Position numbers and translations under genes: made by a program
The notes under the pieces: generated by a model
What the model saw: only the letters and a program-made list of their open reading frames with translations
Databases searched by the model: none
Told to the model about the DNA's origin: nothing
From: Actinomycetes bacterium
GTDB taxonomy: Bacteria; Actinomycetota; Acidimicrobiia; Spongiisociales; SHLN01
Length of the DNA stretch: 34,263 nt
Direction: 5' to 3'
Assembly (NCBI GenBank): GCA_024638625.1
Contig: JAHEJY010000009.1
Location: forward strand, 8,111 to 42,373
Shown here: one piece after another, positions 8,377 through 16,377 of the stretch
How positions within the stretch are numbered: position 1 is the stretch's first letter
Layout: each line of letters begins with the position of its first letter

Positions 8377-9380
8377 CGTGCCTCGATCTCGGCAATAGCC
8401 CAGGATGCGTGCTCGCGCAGCATTGCAGAATCATGGTCGAGATACGTCGCTGCTATGGCCGACGCTTCGTGGCCACCGGTATTTCCGAGCGCAACCAGCG
8501 CATTGCGGCGCAGGTAGTCCGGATCTCGCTTTGGTATATAGAAGTGCTGGTAATCGGTCAGCAGGTCCTCATCGGACGCATTGAGCATCTCGGACAACGA
8601 AGGGTTGCCACGCGGCACCTTGGAGGTGGCCAACCAGCGTTCGCCCGGCGGACAGGCGTCGAGGCAGTCATCGCAGCCATACACCCGATCCCCCACAGAT
8701 CGTCTCAACTCGACCGGAATGGGCCCGGGCGCTTGCAGGATTGCCGCCAGGCACCGGCGTGCGTCGATGACACCGGGTGCGACTATGGCGTCGGTCGGAC
8801 AGGCAGGGATGCAGGCGACGCAGGATCCGCAGCTTCGCTCCATCGGGGCATCCATCGTCAGCGGCGCATCCGTGATGACGGATCCGAGAAGGATCCACGG
8901 CCCGTATCTCGGTGTCAGCACCATGGAGCTCTTGCCCCACCACCCGACCCCGGCACGAACGGCTGCGGCCCGATCGACCAGACGGTTGTCATCCACCAGC
9001 ACCTCGGCTTTCCAACCTTTTTGGGTGAAAAACGCGGCGATGTCTGCGAGACCCGATCGGAGCGACTGATAGTGGTCGCCGGTAGCGAACCGCGCGACGC
9101 GCCCGGTCCCGTTGGAAGCCTTGTCCGGAGAGCCGGCGGCAGGCAGATACGTCACGGCGCCAACCACGATCCGCTCCGCCCAGGGAAAAGAGGCACGGAC
9201 ATCGGTCGACACCGAAGGACGGTTGTAGGTGAATGTCAGTTGCGACGACAACCCCGCGGCCCTCCGGCGTTCGAGCTCGAGTTCGACGTCCGGAAACGGA
9301 TCCGCTGAACACACCCCGAGGCCAATCAATTCCGGCCCACCGATGTCCCTGAGCGTGTCGATCGTTATTTCTGACGCCAT
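8370..9380 (-). CDS. queG: epoxyqueuosine reductase
   Basis: Cobalamin-dependent iron-sulfur enzyme that reduces epoxyqueuosine to queuosine in tRNA anticodons. From the ATG at 9380 the product is 336 aa. The catalytic-domain segment RAGVGWWGKSSMVLTP matches the family. Two 4Fe-4S motifs follow: CGSCVACIPACPTDAI (Cys about 184, 187, 190, 194) and CDDCLDACPP (Cys about 236, 239, 243). The C-terminus has HEAT-like helices (LRRNALVALGNTG and REHASWAIAEIEA). The frame is open to 9488 but those extra residues do not look like the family and would overlap ilvD's leader. No queA, tgt or other queuosine gene is in the window. Confidence 0.9.
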   Translation of the reverse strand: MASEITIDTLRDIGGPELIGLGVCSADPFPDVELELERRRAAGLSSQLTFTYNRPSVSTDVRASFPWAERIVVGAVTYLPAAGSPDKASNGTGRVARFATGDHYQSLRSGLADIAAFFTQKGWKAEVLVDDNRLVDRAAAVRAGVGWWGKSSMVLTPRYGPWILLGSVITDAPLTMDAPMERSCGSCVACIPACPTDAIVAPGVIDARRCLAAILQAPGPIPVELRRSVGDRVYGCDDCLDACPPGERWLATSKVPRGNPSLSEMLNASDEDLLTDYQHFYIPKRDPDYLRRNALVALGNTGGHEASAIAATYLDHDSAMLREHASWAIAEIEARC

Positions 9381-9487
9381 ACCACGCCACAGTCTGGCAT
9401 CCTCTTTGCCGGCAGTGACGACATTGCTCGTCGACCCGCGCCGGCAGTCTCGGTGTCCGAACGGCAACGGTGCGGTAGCCTCGCGCA

Positions 9488-11149
9488 ATGGTCAACAAGA
9501 TTCACTCTCAGGACGTGACTGAAGGCCCGGCGAAGGCGGGAGCTCGCGCCATGTTGCGCGCCGTCGGCCTCACCGAAGAAGACTTCTCGAAACCACAGGT
9601 CGGTCTGGTTTCAGCCGGAAACGAAGTCACCCCGTGCAACATCACCGGACCGATGCTCGCCGAGCGTGCGAAGACCGGTGTTCGGGCCGCAGATGGTGTC
9701 GGCCTTGTGTTCACAACCATCGCTGTGTCGGACGGCATATCGATGGGCCACGAGGGCATGCGGGCATCACTGGTGAGCCGTGAAGTCATAGCCGATTCCG
9801 TCGAACTGGTCATGCATGCGGAGCGATTCGATGCCATGGTCACGATCGCAGGTTGCGACAAATCACTTCCGGGAATGCTTATGGCAGCAGCCCGGATCAA
9901 CCTCCCCGGTGTGTTTCTCTACGGCGGATCTTCGTTACCGGGTCGCTGGAACGGCAAGGACATCTCCATCGTCGACGTTTTCGAAGCCATCGGCGCCGTT
10001 TCTGAGGGACGCCTCCAGGCCGAAGATCTTTTGGAGATCGAACGGCATGCGTGCCCGGGCGTGGGTTCTTGTGCCGGCATGTTCACCGCCAACACCATGG
10101 CATCGGTCGGCGAGGCCATCGGCATGTCTTTGCCTGGATCGGCGACGGTTCCGGCAATCGATCCGAGGCTCGAGGATTTCGCAGTTCGTTCAGGAACAGC
10201 AGCCATGAACTTGCTTCAGAACAACATCCGCCCCCGCTCGATCATGACACGGGAGGCTTTCGAAAACGCGATCACGACCGTTATGGCCCTGGGAGGATCT
10301 ACGAACGCCGTTCTCCATCTTCTGGCGATTGCTCGCGAGGCCCGCGTCGAGCTAGACCTCGAAGACTTCGATGCCATCTCTCGCCGTACTCCACACGTCG
10401 GCGATCTCAAGCCTTTCGGTAACTATCACATGGTTGACCTCGACCGGATTGGAGGCGTGCCCGTTGTGCTCAAAGCTCTGCTCGACGCCGGACTCCTCCA
10501 CGGCAACGTCATGACGGTCACGGGAAGAACGATGGCGGAAAACCTCGAGGGCATCACGTTTCCGGACGACCAGAGCGTCATACGCAAACTCGACGAACCG
10601 ATCGCCACAGAAGGCGGCATCGCCGTGCTGAGAGGCTCGCTCAGCCCCGAAGGTGCAGTCGTGAAGATGGCCGGCATCGAACTCGACGTGTTCGAGGGTC
10701 CTGCCCGGGTATTCGACGACGAAAAGGACGCCCTCGACGCGCTCTTCAATCATCAATTGAACCATGGCGACGTGGTCATCATTCGTTATGAGGGCCCAAA
10801 GGGTGGTCCCGGTATGCGGGAGATGCTTCAGATCACGGCCGCCATCAAGGGAGCTGGATTCGGCAAGACGATCTTGCTCATCACGGACGGTCGATTCAGC
10901 GGAGGAACCACTGGCCTCTGCATCGGACATGTCGCTCCGGAGGCTATGGCGGGTGGCCCGATCGCCCTCATCGAAGAGGGCGACACCATCCGGGTGGACA
11001 TTCCTGGCAGAACGCTCGACATTGTCACCGACAACCTCGATGAGCGACGGGCAAACTGGAAGCCCATCGAACCACGCTACACAACTGGCGTTCTGGCGAA
11101 ATACGCCAAACTGGCGGGCTCCGCAGAGTCGGGTGCGAGCCTCGAGTAG
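9488..11149 (+). CDS. ilvD: dihydroxy-acid dehydratase
   Basis: Dehydrates 2,3-dihydroxy-isovalerate and -methylvalerate to the 2-keto acids, the step after IlvC in valine and isoleucine synthesis. The 553-aa length is normal. The three expected iron-sulfur cysteines are present in [20 protein letters not shown] and [15 protein letters not shown]. The C-terminus has the family segment [24 protein letters not shown] start at 9488; the ribosome-binding site is weak. It diverges from queG across about 107 bases. It stands about 5 kb upstream of ilvBNC on the same strand, separated by unrelated genes, so it is probably a separate transcription unit. Confidence 0.97.
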   Translation: MVNKIHSQDVTEGPAKAGARAMLRAVGLTEEDFSKPQVGLVSAGNEVTPCNITGPMLAERAKTGVRAADGVGLVFTTIAVSDGISMGHEGMRASLVSREVIADSVELVMHAERFDAMVTIAGCDKSLPGMLMAAARINLPGVFLYGGSSLPGRWNGKDISIVDVFEAIGAVSEGRLQAEDLLEIERHACPGVGSCAGMFTANTMASVGEAIGMSLPGSATVPAIDPRLEDFAVRSGTAAMNLLQNNIRPRSIMTREAFENAITTVMALGGSTNAVLHLLAIAREARVELDLEDFDAISRRTPHVGDLKPFGNYHMVDLDRIGGVPVVLKALLDAGLLHGNVMTVTGRTMAENLEGITFPDDQSVIRKLDEPIATEGGIAVLRGSLSPEGAVVKMAGIELDVFEGPARVFDDEKDALDALFNHQLNHGDVVIIRYEGPKGGPGMREMLQITAAIKGAGFGKTILLITDGRFSGGTTGLCIGHVAPEAMAGGPIALIEEGDTIRVDIPGRTLDIVTDNLDERRANWKPIEPRYTTGVLAKYAKLAGSAESGASLE

Positions 11150-11202
11150 CTGAGACGACCTCCGTTCGGTGGGCGGGATGGCCTGCACACGTCGGTCTTG
11201 CC

Positions 11203-11520
11203 TCAGGAGGCGCGCGAGTCTCCGGGCTCGGACGGAGGAGACGGCGGCGGTTCGGCGACCGGGTGGGAAACCACCGGTCCAGCCGGACCATGCTCAGCCG
11301 GACCGTCCCCAGTCGCGACGTCGTTCCGGCGCACCAGCTTCAGAGAAGGAACCAAACCGGAGTCGGCCAGATTGTCGAGCGCCTCTAGCTCACAGTCATT
11401 GACGTTCAACCGGCTTCGTTCACTTGCACCCGGGCCCAATTCGTCGAGCAAGATGGTCACGATGCAATCGTCACACGCATCGGAGTGCTGCATAACACAA
11501 GTGTTGCAATCAATCAGCAT
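11203..11520 (-). CDS. small four-cysteine protein, 105 aa
   Basis: The product begins MLIDCNTCVMQHSDACDDCI, giving two CxxC pairs (Cys 5, 8, 16, 19), a likely zinc- or iron-binding knuckle. A helical middle part (CELEALDNLADSGLVPSLKLV) and a Pro-rich disordered tail follow. It looks like a short conserved actinobacterial protein of unknown function. The open frame runs back to 11823, but the ATG at 11520 has an excellent ribosome-binding site (AAAGAGGTG, 4 bases upstream), and residues before it are composition-poor and overlap the divergent LLM gene. Convergent with ilvD, 53 bases apart. Confidence 0.75.
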   Translation of the reverse strand: MLIDCNTCVMQHSDACDDCIVTILLDELGPGASERSRLNVNDCELEALDNLADSGLVPSLKLVRRNDVATGDGPAEHGPAGPVVSHPVAEPPPSPPSEPGDSRAS

Positions 11521-11664
11521 CGAACACCTCTTTCTGTACAGGTCGAACGGTATGGACCGGGTGTGACACGTTTGCCTGGTTAGGGGTAGCGAGCGGTCTG
11601 GATGAACGGCCGTCCGGCCAATTCCTCCCATGCGCATCCACCGAGGTGCTAGACATCGGATCAC

Positions 11665-12696
11665 ATGAGGATCTCGACAATCCTGGATTATGCGGGCAAC
11701 CCGCGCGAAGCGGCCGACGACGTCATCGCCTACGAAGCCGCTGGTCTCGATCTCGTCTGGGTGGCGGAAGCCTGGACGTTCGACGCCGTGAGCCTGCTCG
11801 GCTTTCTGGCGGCGACAACCCAAAATGTTCAGCTCGGCTCCGGGATTTTCAACGTGTACAGCCGGACGCCGGCGGTTCTGGCCATGACAGCTGCCGGCCT
11901 CGACAGTCTGTCCAATCAGCGCTTCAACCTCGGAATCGGGGCGTCAGGACCGCAGGTGATCGAGGGTTGGCACGGCGTCCCTTACGACGCTCCTGTTGGC
12001 CGCACCGACGAGGTCATCGACATCTGCCGTCAAATTTGGCGCCGGGAGGAACTCCGCCATGATGGGAAGCACTATCAACTCCCGCTGGCAGGCGGCACGG
12101 GATTGGGCAAGAGCTTGAAGCTCATCAATCGACCGGCCCGGGCCGATATCCCCATCTACAACGCAGCCCTCGGGCCCCGCAACGTGTCCCTCACCGCAGA
12201 AAAGGCTGACGGATGGATACCTGTCTTCTTCTACCCCGAAAAGTCAGACGCTATCTGGGGCGATGCGCTCCGGAAAGGCATGACCAGGCGAACGCTGCCT
12301 CCACTCGACATCGTCGCGGGAGGCCATCTGGCGATCGGATCCGGCGTATCGAATCTGATCGATCAAGGTCGGCCCATGGCCGCCCTCTACATCGGTGGCA
12401 TGGGTGCACGAGAAAAGAACTTCTACAACAAACTGGTATCTGACTACGGATTTGGGACCGAAGCGGAAGAGATTCAGAATCTCTACCTTGCAGGCAAGAA
12501 GATGGAAGCCATGCGGGCAGTGCCGGAGGATCTCTTGCAGAACATCAGCCTCATTGGCGACATCGGCTTCATCAAAGAGCGCGTCGCCGCATATCAGTCA
12601 GCGGGGGTGACCACGCTCAACGTCACACCGATAGGTAGAACTCGTGAAGAACGAGCGGCTCAGATTCGAGCTCTGGCCGAGATTGTGAAGTCGTAG
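11665..12696 (+). CDS. LLM-class (F420-type) flavin-dependent oxidoreductase
   Basis: A 343-aa luciferase-like TIM-barrel oxidoreductase. Family signs are the N-terminal ISTILDYAGNPREAADD, LDLVWVAEAWTFDAVSLLGFLA, NVQLGSGIFNVYSRTPAVLAM, RFNLGIGASGPQVIEGWHGVPYD, and the C-terminal FIKERVAAYQSAGVTTLNV. Members of this branch in actinobacteria generally use coenzyme F420 rather than FMN; that cofactor is inferred from the family. The substrate is unknown. ATG start at 11665 with a weak GGAT upstream. The stop is followed after one base by the ATG of a small membrane protein. Confidence 0.85.
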   Translation: MRISTILDYAGNPREAADDVIAYEAAGLDLVWVAEAWTFDAVSLLGFLAATTQNVQLGSGIFNVYSRTPAVLAMTAAGLDSLSNQRFNLGIGASGPQVIEGWHGVPYDAPVGRTDEVIDICRQIWRREELRHDGKHYQLPLAGGTGLGKSLKLINRPARADIPIYNAALGPRNVSLTAEKADGWIPVFFYPEKSDAIWGDALRKGMTRRTLPPLDIVAGGHLAIGSGVSNLIDQGRPMAALYIGGMGAREKNFYNKLVSDYGFGTEAEEIQNLYLAGKKMEAMRAVPEDLLQNISLIGDIGFIKERVAAYQSAGVTTLNVTPIGRTREERAAQIRALAEIVKS

Positions 12697-12697
12697 C

Positions 12698-12877
12698 ATG
12701 GGATCGAGCAACCTCATCCGCGCAGCCGTCCTCCTCATCGCCGCTCTCATTCTCTTTGCCGTGGTCAAGGCGATCGTGGCGAAGGTCTTTTTTTTGGCGA
12801 TGGCGGGCGGAGCGGTATACCTTCTCGCCAGGTCTCTGTCGTCACCCAGACAGAAACCCCCCGATAGGAAGCCATAG
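12698..12877 (+). CDS. small membrane protein, 59 aa
   Basis: ATG at 12698 lies one base after the stop codon of the LLM oxidoreductase, and the frame ends with TAG at 12875-12877, 21 bases before fba. The product has two hydrophobic stretches: RAAVLLIAALILFAVVKAIV, and KVFFLAMAGGAVYLLARSL, followed by a basic Pro/Lys/Arg tail, consistent with a two-helix inner-membrane peptide. No family was recognised. Tight spacing on both sides supports translation within an LLM-small protein-fba transcript. It could also be a chance frame, but its hydrophobic pattern and basic tail make that less likely. Confidence 0.6.
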   Translation: MGSSNLIRAAVLLIAALILFAVVKAIVAKVFFLAMAGGAVYLLARSLSSPRQKPPDRKP

Positions 12878-12898
12878 CTACAACAGAGGAGGCTTCGG

Positions 12899-13921
12899 AT
12901 GCCGATAGCAAGTCCCGAGCAATACCACGCCATGCTTGATACCGCCAAGGCAGGCAGCTACGCGTACCCGGCAATCAACATCACGTCTTCAGAGACCGCC
13001 AATGCAGCTCTCCGGGGATTTGCTGACGCCGAATCCGACGGAATCATCCAAATATCCACGGGAGGCGGAAAGTTTGCTTCGGGTACCGCGATCGGTGATA
13101 TGGCATACGGCGCCATCGGTCTTGCCGACTTCGTGCGACATATGGCGGCTCGATACGACATCCTCATCGCTCTTCATACTGATCACTGCCAGCCGGACAA
13201 GGTCGACACGTTCCTGCGGCCCATCATCGAGGAATCCAAACTCAGACTGTCGGAAGGACGACCGGCAGTGTTCAACAGCCACATGTTCGATGGCTCGGCC
13301 ATATCGCTGCCGGACAATCTCGACATTTCCGCCCGGCTCTTGGACGAGCTCGCCCCCCTCGACATCATCCTGGAAGTCGAGGCTGGAGTCGTCGGCGGCG
13401 AGGAGGATGGGGTCTCCGCAGCTGAATCCGGTGATCACCTCTACACCAGCCCCTCAGACGTGATGTCGGTCGTCGACAAACTGGGGACCGGCGAAAACGG
13501 ACGCTATCTGCTCGCAGCGACGTTCGGAAACGTCCATGGATCGTACAAACCCGGCAACGTCCAGCTCAAGCCCGAGATCTTGCGCGAGTGCCAGGAGACT
13601 TTGTCTGAAGTGGTCCCGGGCGCCTCGTTCGACTACGTGTTTCATGGTGGCAGTGGATCTCTCCTGTCGGAGATCCACGAAGCCGTCGATTACGGCGTGG
13701 TGAAGATGAACGTTGACACCGACAATCAGTATGCATTCACCCGGACCATCGCCGGCCACATGTTCAAAAACTATGACGGCGTTTTGAAGATCGACGGCGA
13801 GGTCGGCGATAAGAAGACGTACGACCCCCGGGTCTATCTGGCCCAGGCCGAACAATCGATGGCGGCCCGGGTAGTTCGCAGCTGTGAGGACCTCCGATCG
13901 TCGGGCAAGTCCATTCAGTAG
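12899..13921 (+). CDS. fba: class II fructose-bisphosphate aldolase
   Basis: Zinc-dependent aldolase that interconverts fructose-1,6-bisphosphate with dihydroxyacetone phosphate and glyceraldehyde-3-phosphate. The 340-aa product has the class II marks: YPAINITSSETANAAL, ALHTDHCQPDK (zinc His and catalytic Asp), EVEAGVVGGEEDGV (zinc Glu region), ATFGNVHGSYKPGN (zinc His), FHGGSGS (zinc His and phosphate binding) and GVVKMNVDTDNQYAFTR. A strong ribosome-binding site GAGGAGGC lies 6-7 bases before the ATG. The downstream neighbour is convergent. Confidence 0.96.
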   Translation: MPIASPEQYHAMLDTAKAGSYAYPAINITSSETANAALRGFADAESDGIIQISTGGGKFASGTAIGDMAYGAIGLADFVRHMAARYDILIALHTDHCQPDKVDTFLRPIIEESKLRLSEGRPAVFNSHMFDGSAISLPDNLDISARLLDELAPLDIILEVEAGVVGGEEDGVSAAESGDHLYTSPSDVMSVVDKLGTGENGRYLLAATFGNVHGSYKPGNVQLKPEILRECQETLSEVVPGASFDYVFHGGSGSLLSEIHEAVDYGVVKMNVDTDNQYAFTRTIAGHMFKNYDGVLKIDGEVGDKKTYDPRVYLAQAEQSMAARVVRSCEDLRSSGKSIQ

Positions 13922-13953
13922 CTTCTCAAGAGCCGGCCTACTCGCCTGTTTCA

Positions 13954-13967
13954 ACCGGCCGGCCGGT
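13954..13967. terminator. 14-bp GC palindrome between convergent genes
   Basis: ACCGGCCGGCCGGT is a perfect 14-bp palindrome in the 61-base gap between the convergent stops of fba and the unknown minus-strand gene. A further CCGG-type repeat (GCCGG) lies about 10 bases downstream. No T-run follows, so it would not be a classical intrinsic terminator; a bidirectional stop or simple GC-rich spacer are both possible. Confidence 0.35.
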
Positions 13968-13982
13968 GATTCGATGCCGGTT

Positions 13983-14765
13983 TCAGCTCTGCGAAGCGCC
14001 CGATTGGGCGTATCCCTTCAAGCCGGCAGGGTTCTTGCGCCCGGCCGAAAAGTACTCGGCTTCTCCGAACGGCCGAATCCTCACATCGTCGGCCAGTTCC
14101 CTCGCCCAGTCGATGATCCGATCGAGACTCATCAAATCGTCCGGAGTGCGGGTATGAACGAGATGGTCTCCAAGGTATGTCTCGGTGTGCGCGAGGACCT
14201 TGATTCCCGGCACCTCCTCGGAGACCCATGCGATTGCCAGCTGTGGAGCGGCATTCGGGGCTTCTTGGCACTCCCAGGCATCGATCTCGATTCCGGTCTC
14301 GAGCCGGCGAACCCGGTGGTCGATCTCCTGGCCGATCTGCAGATCCACCAGGATGCCGGTCTCGAGGTCGAAGGCGAGCCGGACCGGTTGCGGGAAATCG
14401 ATCGAAACCGGACAGTGCACCAGGGCGGATTCCCTGCCGTCGATTTCGGTCGCTTGAACGTCGAGTGCATAGAGCGGGAGATGGGCCTCGACGGGGTGAA
14501 GCATGTGGGACAGCTTGGTCGGTATCACCGGATGGCCCTGGGCCGTGCGCATTCGACACTCTCCCATCGTCTTGACCTCGGTGTGGACACCGTCGGTTGT
14601 GTAGCCGTCGAGTCGGTCTTCATTCGTGAAGAGACGCCACAATCCCGGAGGTTCGTGCTCGAAAAACAGTCGGTGGGGCTCACCGCGGCTCATCCACTCA
14701 AAGGAACCCGCGATGGGTTGCTCGATCCTCCGGCTCCGCAGATCCTCCCAGGTCGAGTTATCCAA
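13983..14765 (-). CDS. hypothetical protein, LolA/RseB-like pattern
   Basis: Unknown 260-aa protein. Its middle (GRESALVHCPVSIDFPQPVR, then LAFDLETGILVDLQ) resembles the beta-sheet pattern of LolA/RseB-like lipid-binding proteins of actinobacteria, in which a strand ending in a D-ETG turn is typical; this is an impression only. No signal peptide is visible, so it is probably cytoplasmic. The frame begins with a TTG at 14765 that overlaps the last 8 bases of the NYN-domain gene; an AAGGAG sits 10 bases before it, supporting this start and translational coupling. A later ATG (Met 25) is an alternative start. Confidence 0.6.
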   Translation of the reverse strand: MDNSTWEDLRSRRIEQPIAGSFEWMSRGEPHRLFFEHEPPGLWRLFTNEDRLDGYTTDGVHTEVKTMGECRMRTAQGHPVIPTKLSHMLHPVEAHLPLYALDVQATEIDGRESALVHCPVSIDFPQPVRLAFDLETGILVDLQIGQEIDHRVRRLETGIEIDAWECQEAPNAAPQLAIAWVSEEVPGIKVLAHTETYLGDHLVHTRTPDDLMSLDRIIDWARELADDVRIRPFGEAEYFSAGRKNPAGLKGYAQSGASQS

Positions 14766-15990
14766 TTCTCATCCACTCCTTCATCGCCTCTGACCACAAT
14801 CCGATGGCACCGTGTCGTTCTGCCCCGTCACGAACAACCCGATCGCTGGATACGACGATTACCTCTTCGTCGGCCAGTTCCTCCGCCAGTCCAAGGATCT
14901 CATCATCGGCGCTCGATGCCGAAGATGCAAATCGAATTTCGACGCCGCTGGGACCCCGATAAGAATCTCCCAAACGAGAAACAGACGAGTCGAAAACTAC
15001 GATCACGCGGGCGACTGTCCTGGTATGGAGTTTCAGCCTCGCCAAGGCGTGTGCGATCTCGTCACGCGTGTCCGCTGATGCGGGGTCCCCGGGTCGAATC
15101 TTGTGTGCAAGATTGTGACCGTCCACGATGAGCACAAACGGCCGTGGCTGCTTCATGAGCCATTCGATCGAGTTCGCCCCATCTGGTAACGCCCCTGGAG
15201 GAAGTTTCCATGGACCCAGTTGATAACCCATTGTTTCGTGGAAGTACTCTGCGACCCTGGAGCCAGAGCCGGCCACCACCGAAGCAACGTCGTCGAGATG
15301 ACGCGCCAGGACAACAGGGTCACCGCTTCCCCATCCGATGCCGCCGGATGCCTCGAACTTCTTGAGCACTTCTGCTCTCTCAGTACGTGCTTGCCTCAGT
15401 TTCGCCTCGGTCTTTTTTGCCCTATCCGCCAAAGCGGCGTGCGAGGCCTCTGCCGCACCCTGGGCCGCTTCCAGCGCAGCAATCTTCTCCTCCAGGTCCG
15501 ATGAGACATCGATCGACGGCTGCGAGTCCTTCCGGGGTTTCCTCGCGAGCTGGCGGGCTCTGGTCAACTCCCGGCGCAATTCGCCAACCCGGCGTTTTCC
15601 TTCTGACGCCTCCTTTTCTGCCTGCGCCAGACGCCCGGTGAGGGCCGCTACCTCTGCCTGGGCGGACATCGCTTCATGGCGAGCGACAACCTTGCCCAGA
15701 AGGAACTGCCAATGCTCTGGACGAATGAGGTAGAGCGCAGAGGCGCCGTCGGGTCCGGAAGACATCAGGTCGGCCGTGTCCCACTTTTCGAGCGCTCTCG
15801 AGCGCAGACTCTCATCCTTGTCCAGGGCAGCAGCGAGTGAGCGCGCCAGCGGTGGCGGCAGCGAACCCCCCGAATAGGCAACGACCTTTCGTAACTTGTG
15901 AGGGATCTCATCGTCATCCAGATCGCGCAACGCCGATCGTCCGGCCTCGAGTGCCGGGATCAGGAGTTCGGCGGGAATGTGGTCATACAT
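14758..15990 (-). CDS. NYN-domain (YacP-like) protein with central coiled coil
   Basis: A 410-aa protein. Residues 1-100 are helical and unrecognised. Residues about 105-220 are a long Ala/Glu/Lys/Arg-rich coiled coil (AEVAALTGRLAQAEKEASEG onward). The C-terminal 130 residues are a NYN nuclease-like domain: FVLIVDGHNLAHKIR (first acidic residue), RVIVVFDSS, ASSADDEILGLAEELA and VIVVSSDRVVRDGAERHGA with further acidic positions. This matches the YacP/Rae1 type of metal-dependent ribonuclease, suggesting RNA cleavage; a homologous RNA-binding role without catalysis is possible. It overlaps the start of the unknown gene downstream by 8 bases. Confidence 0.8.
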   Translation of the reverse strand: MYDHIPAELLIPALEAGRSALRDLDDDEIPHKLRKVVAYSGGSLPPPLARSLAAALDKDESLRSRALEKWDTADLMSSGPDGASALYLIRPEHWQFLLGKVVARHEAMSAQAEVAALTGRLAQAEKEASEGKRRVGELRRELTRARQLARKPRKDSQPSIDVSSDLEEKIAALEAAQGAAEASHAALADRAKKTEAKLRQARTERAEVLKKFEASGGIGWGSGDPVVLARHLDDVASVVAGSGSRVAEYFHETMGYQLGPWKLPPGALPDGANSIEWLMKQPRPFVLIVDGHNLAHKIRPGDPASADTRDEIAHALARLKLHTRTVARVIVVFDSSVSRLGDSYRGPSGVEIRFASSASSADDEILGLAEELADEEVIVVSSDRVVRDGAERHGAIGLWSEAMKEWMRIG

Positions 15991-16377
15991 GGCCAGACCA
16001 AATTAGCGGGCCTCCGAACACCGGCGTGAGTGATGAGCGATCAGGTCTCTTGCCACGAATCAAAACCACTCCCTCCTGCGCGGGCTCGCGCCGGCGAAAC
16101 CTCGCAGTGGGAAACCGACTCCCCGGACTCACCTCGTCGTGTCAGATCTGCGTGACAGATCTGGGTGACAGAAGCGCCATAGCTACCCGCCATCGATACG
16201 GTAAACGTGCGCCCCACTCGTGCCTTCGCGCCTCCTTCGCCGCCACCCGGGATGAAGCTCCGACGCCAAACGCAGGTTTTTTTGTTTCAATATGGCATAG
16301 CATCCAATAAGTTGATTCCTCTACATTGATATTTACAGTCATCGACGATCCCCCCGGACAATGAGCAGGTCGAAAAC
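15991..16377. promoter_or_regulatory. ilvB upstream region, no confident gene
   Basis: A 387-base gap between the divergent NYN-domain gene and ilvB. The last 100 bases are clearly more AT-rich than the surroundings and are the likeliest promoter zone. A weak TTGATT at 16312-16317 is visible but no well-spaced -10 box was found. No T-box, riboswitch or attenuator hairpin was recognised. Two copies of the palindrome CAGATCTG occur about 215-235 bases upstream of the start codon (listed separately). Short reading frames here are discussed under rejected items. Confidence 0.4.
16141..16171. repeat. tandem short repeat with two CAGATCTG palindromes
   Basis: GTCAGATCTGC then GTGACAGATCTGG then GTGACAGA: a 13-base unit repeated about two and a half times. 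Each full unit holds the self-complementary octamer CAGATCTG (16143-16150 and 16156-16163), centres 13 bases apart. It lies between two divergent genes, ahead of ilvB. It could be a regulator binding site; no known operator consensus was matched. Confidence 0.5.

Noticed and set aside
8409-9308. 299-aa plus-strand frame
   Set aside because: Shadow of queG, whose iron-sulfur motifs are unambiguous on the other strand.
13884-15131. 415-aa plus-strand frame
   Set aside because: It is antisense to the unknown minus-strand gene and the NYN-domain gene, which have recognisable domains, coupling and ribosome-binding sites.
16252-16329. Possible ilvB leader peptide (25 aa, about seven Leu/Ile/Val)
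   Set aside because: No ribosome-binding site and no terminator/antiterminator hairpin before ilvB, so attenuation is not supported.
16142-16342. Minus-strand 66-aa frame upstream of ilvB with a GGGGGGAT ahead of the ATG
   Set aside because: Its codon use is unlike the neighbours (AT-ending codons in the first half) and it covers the likely ilvB promoter. No family was recognised.
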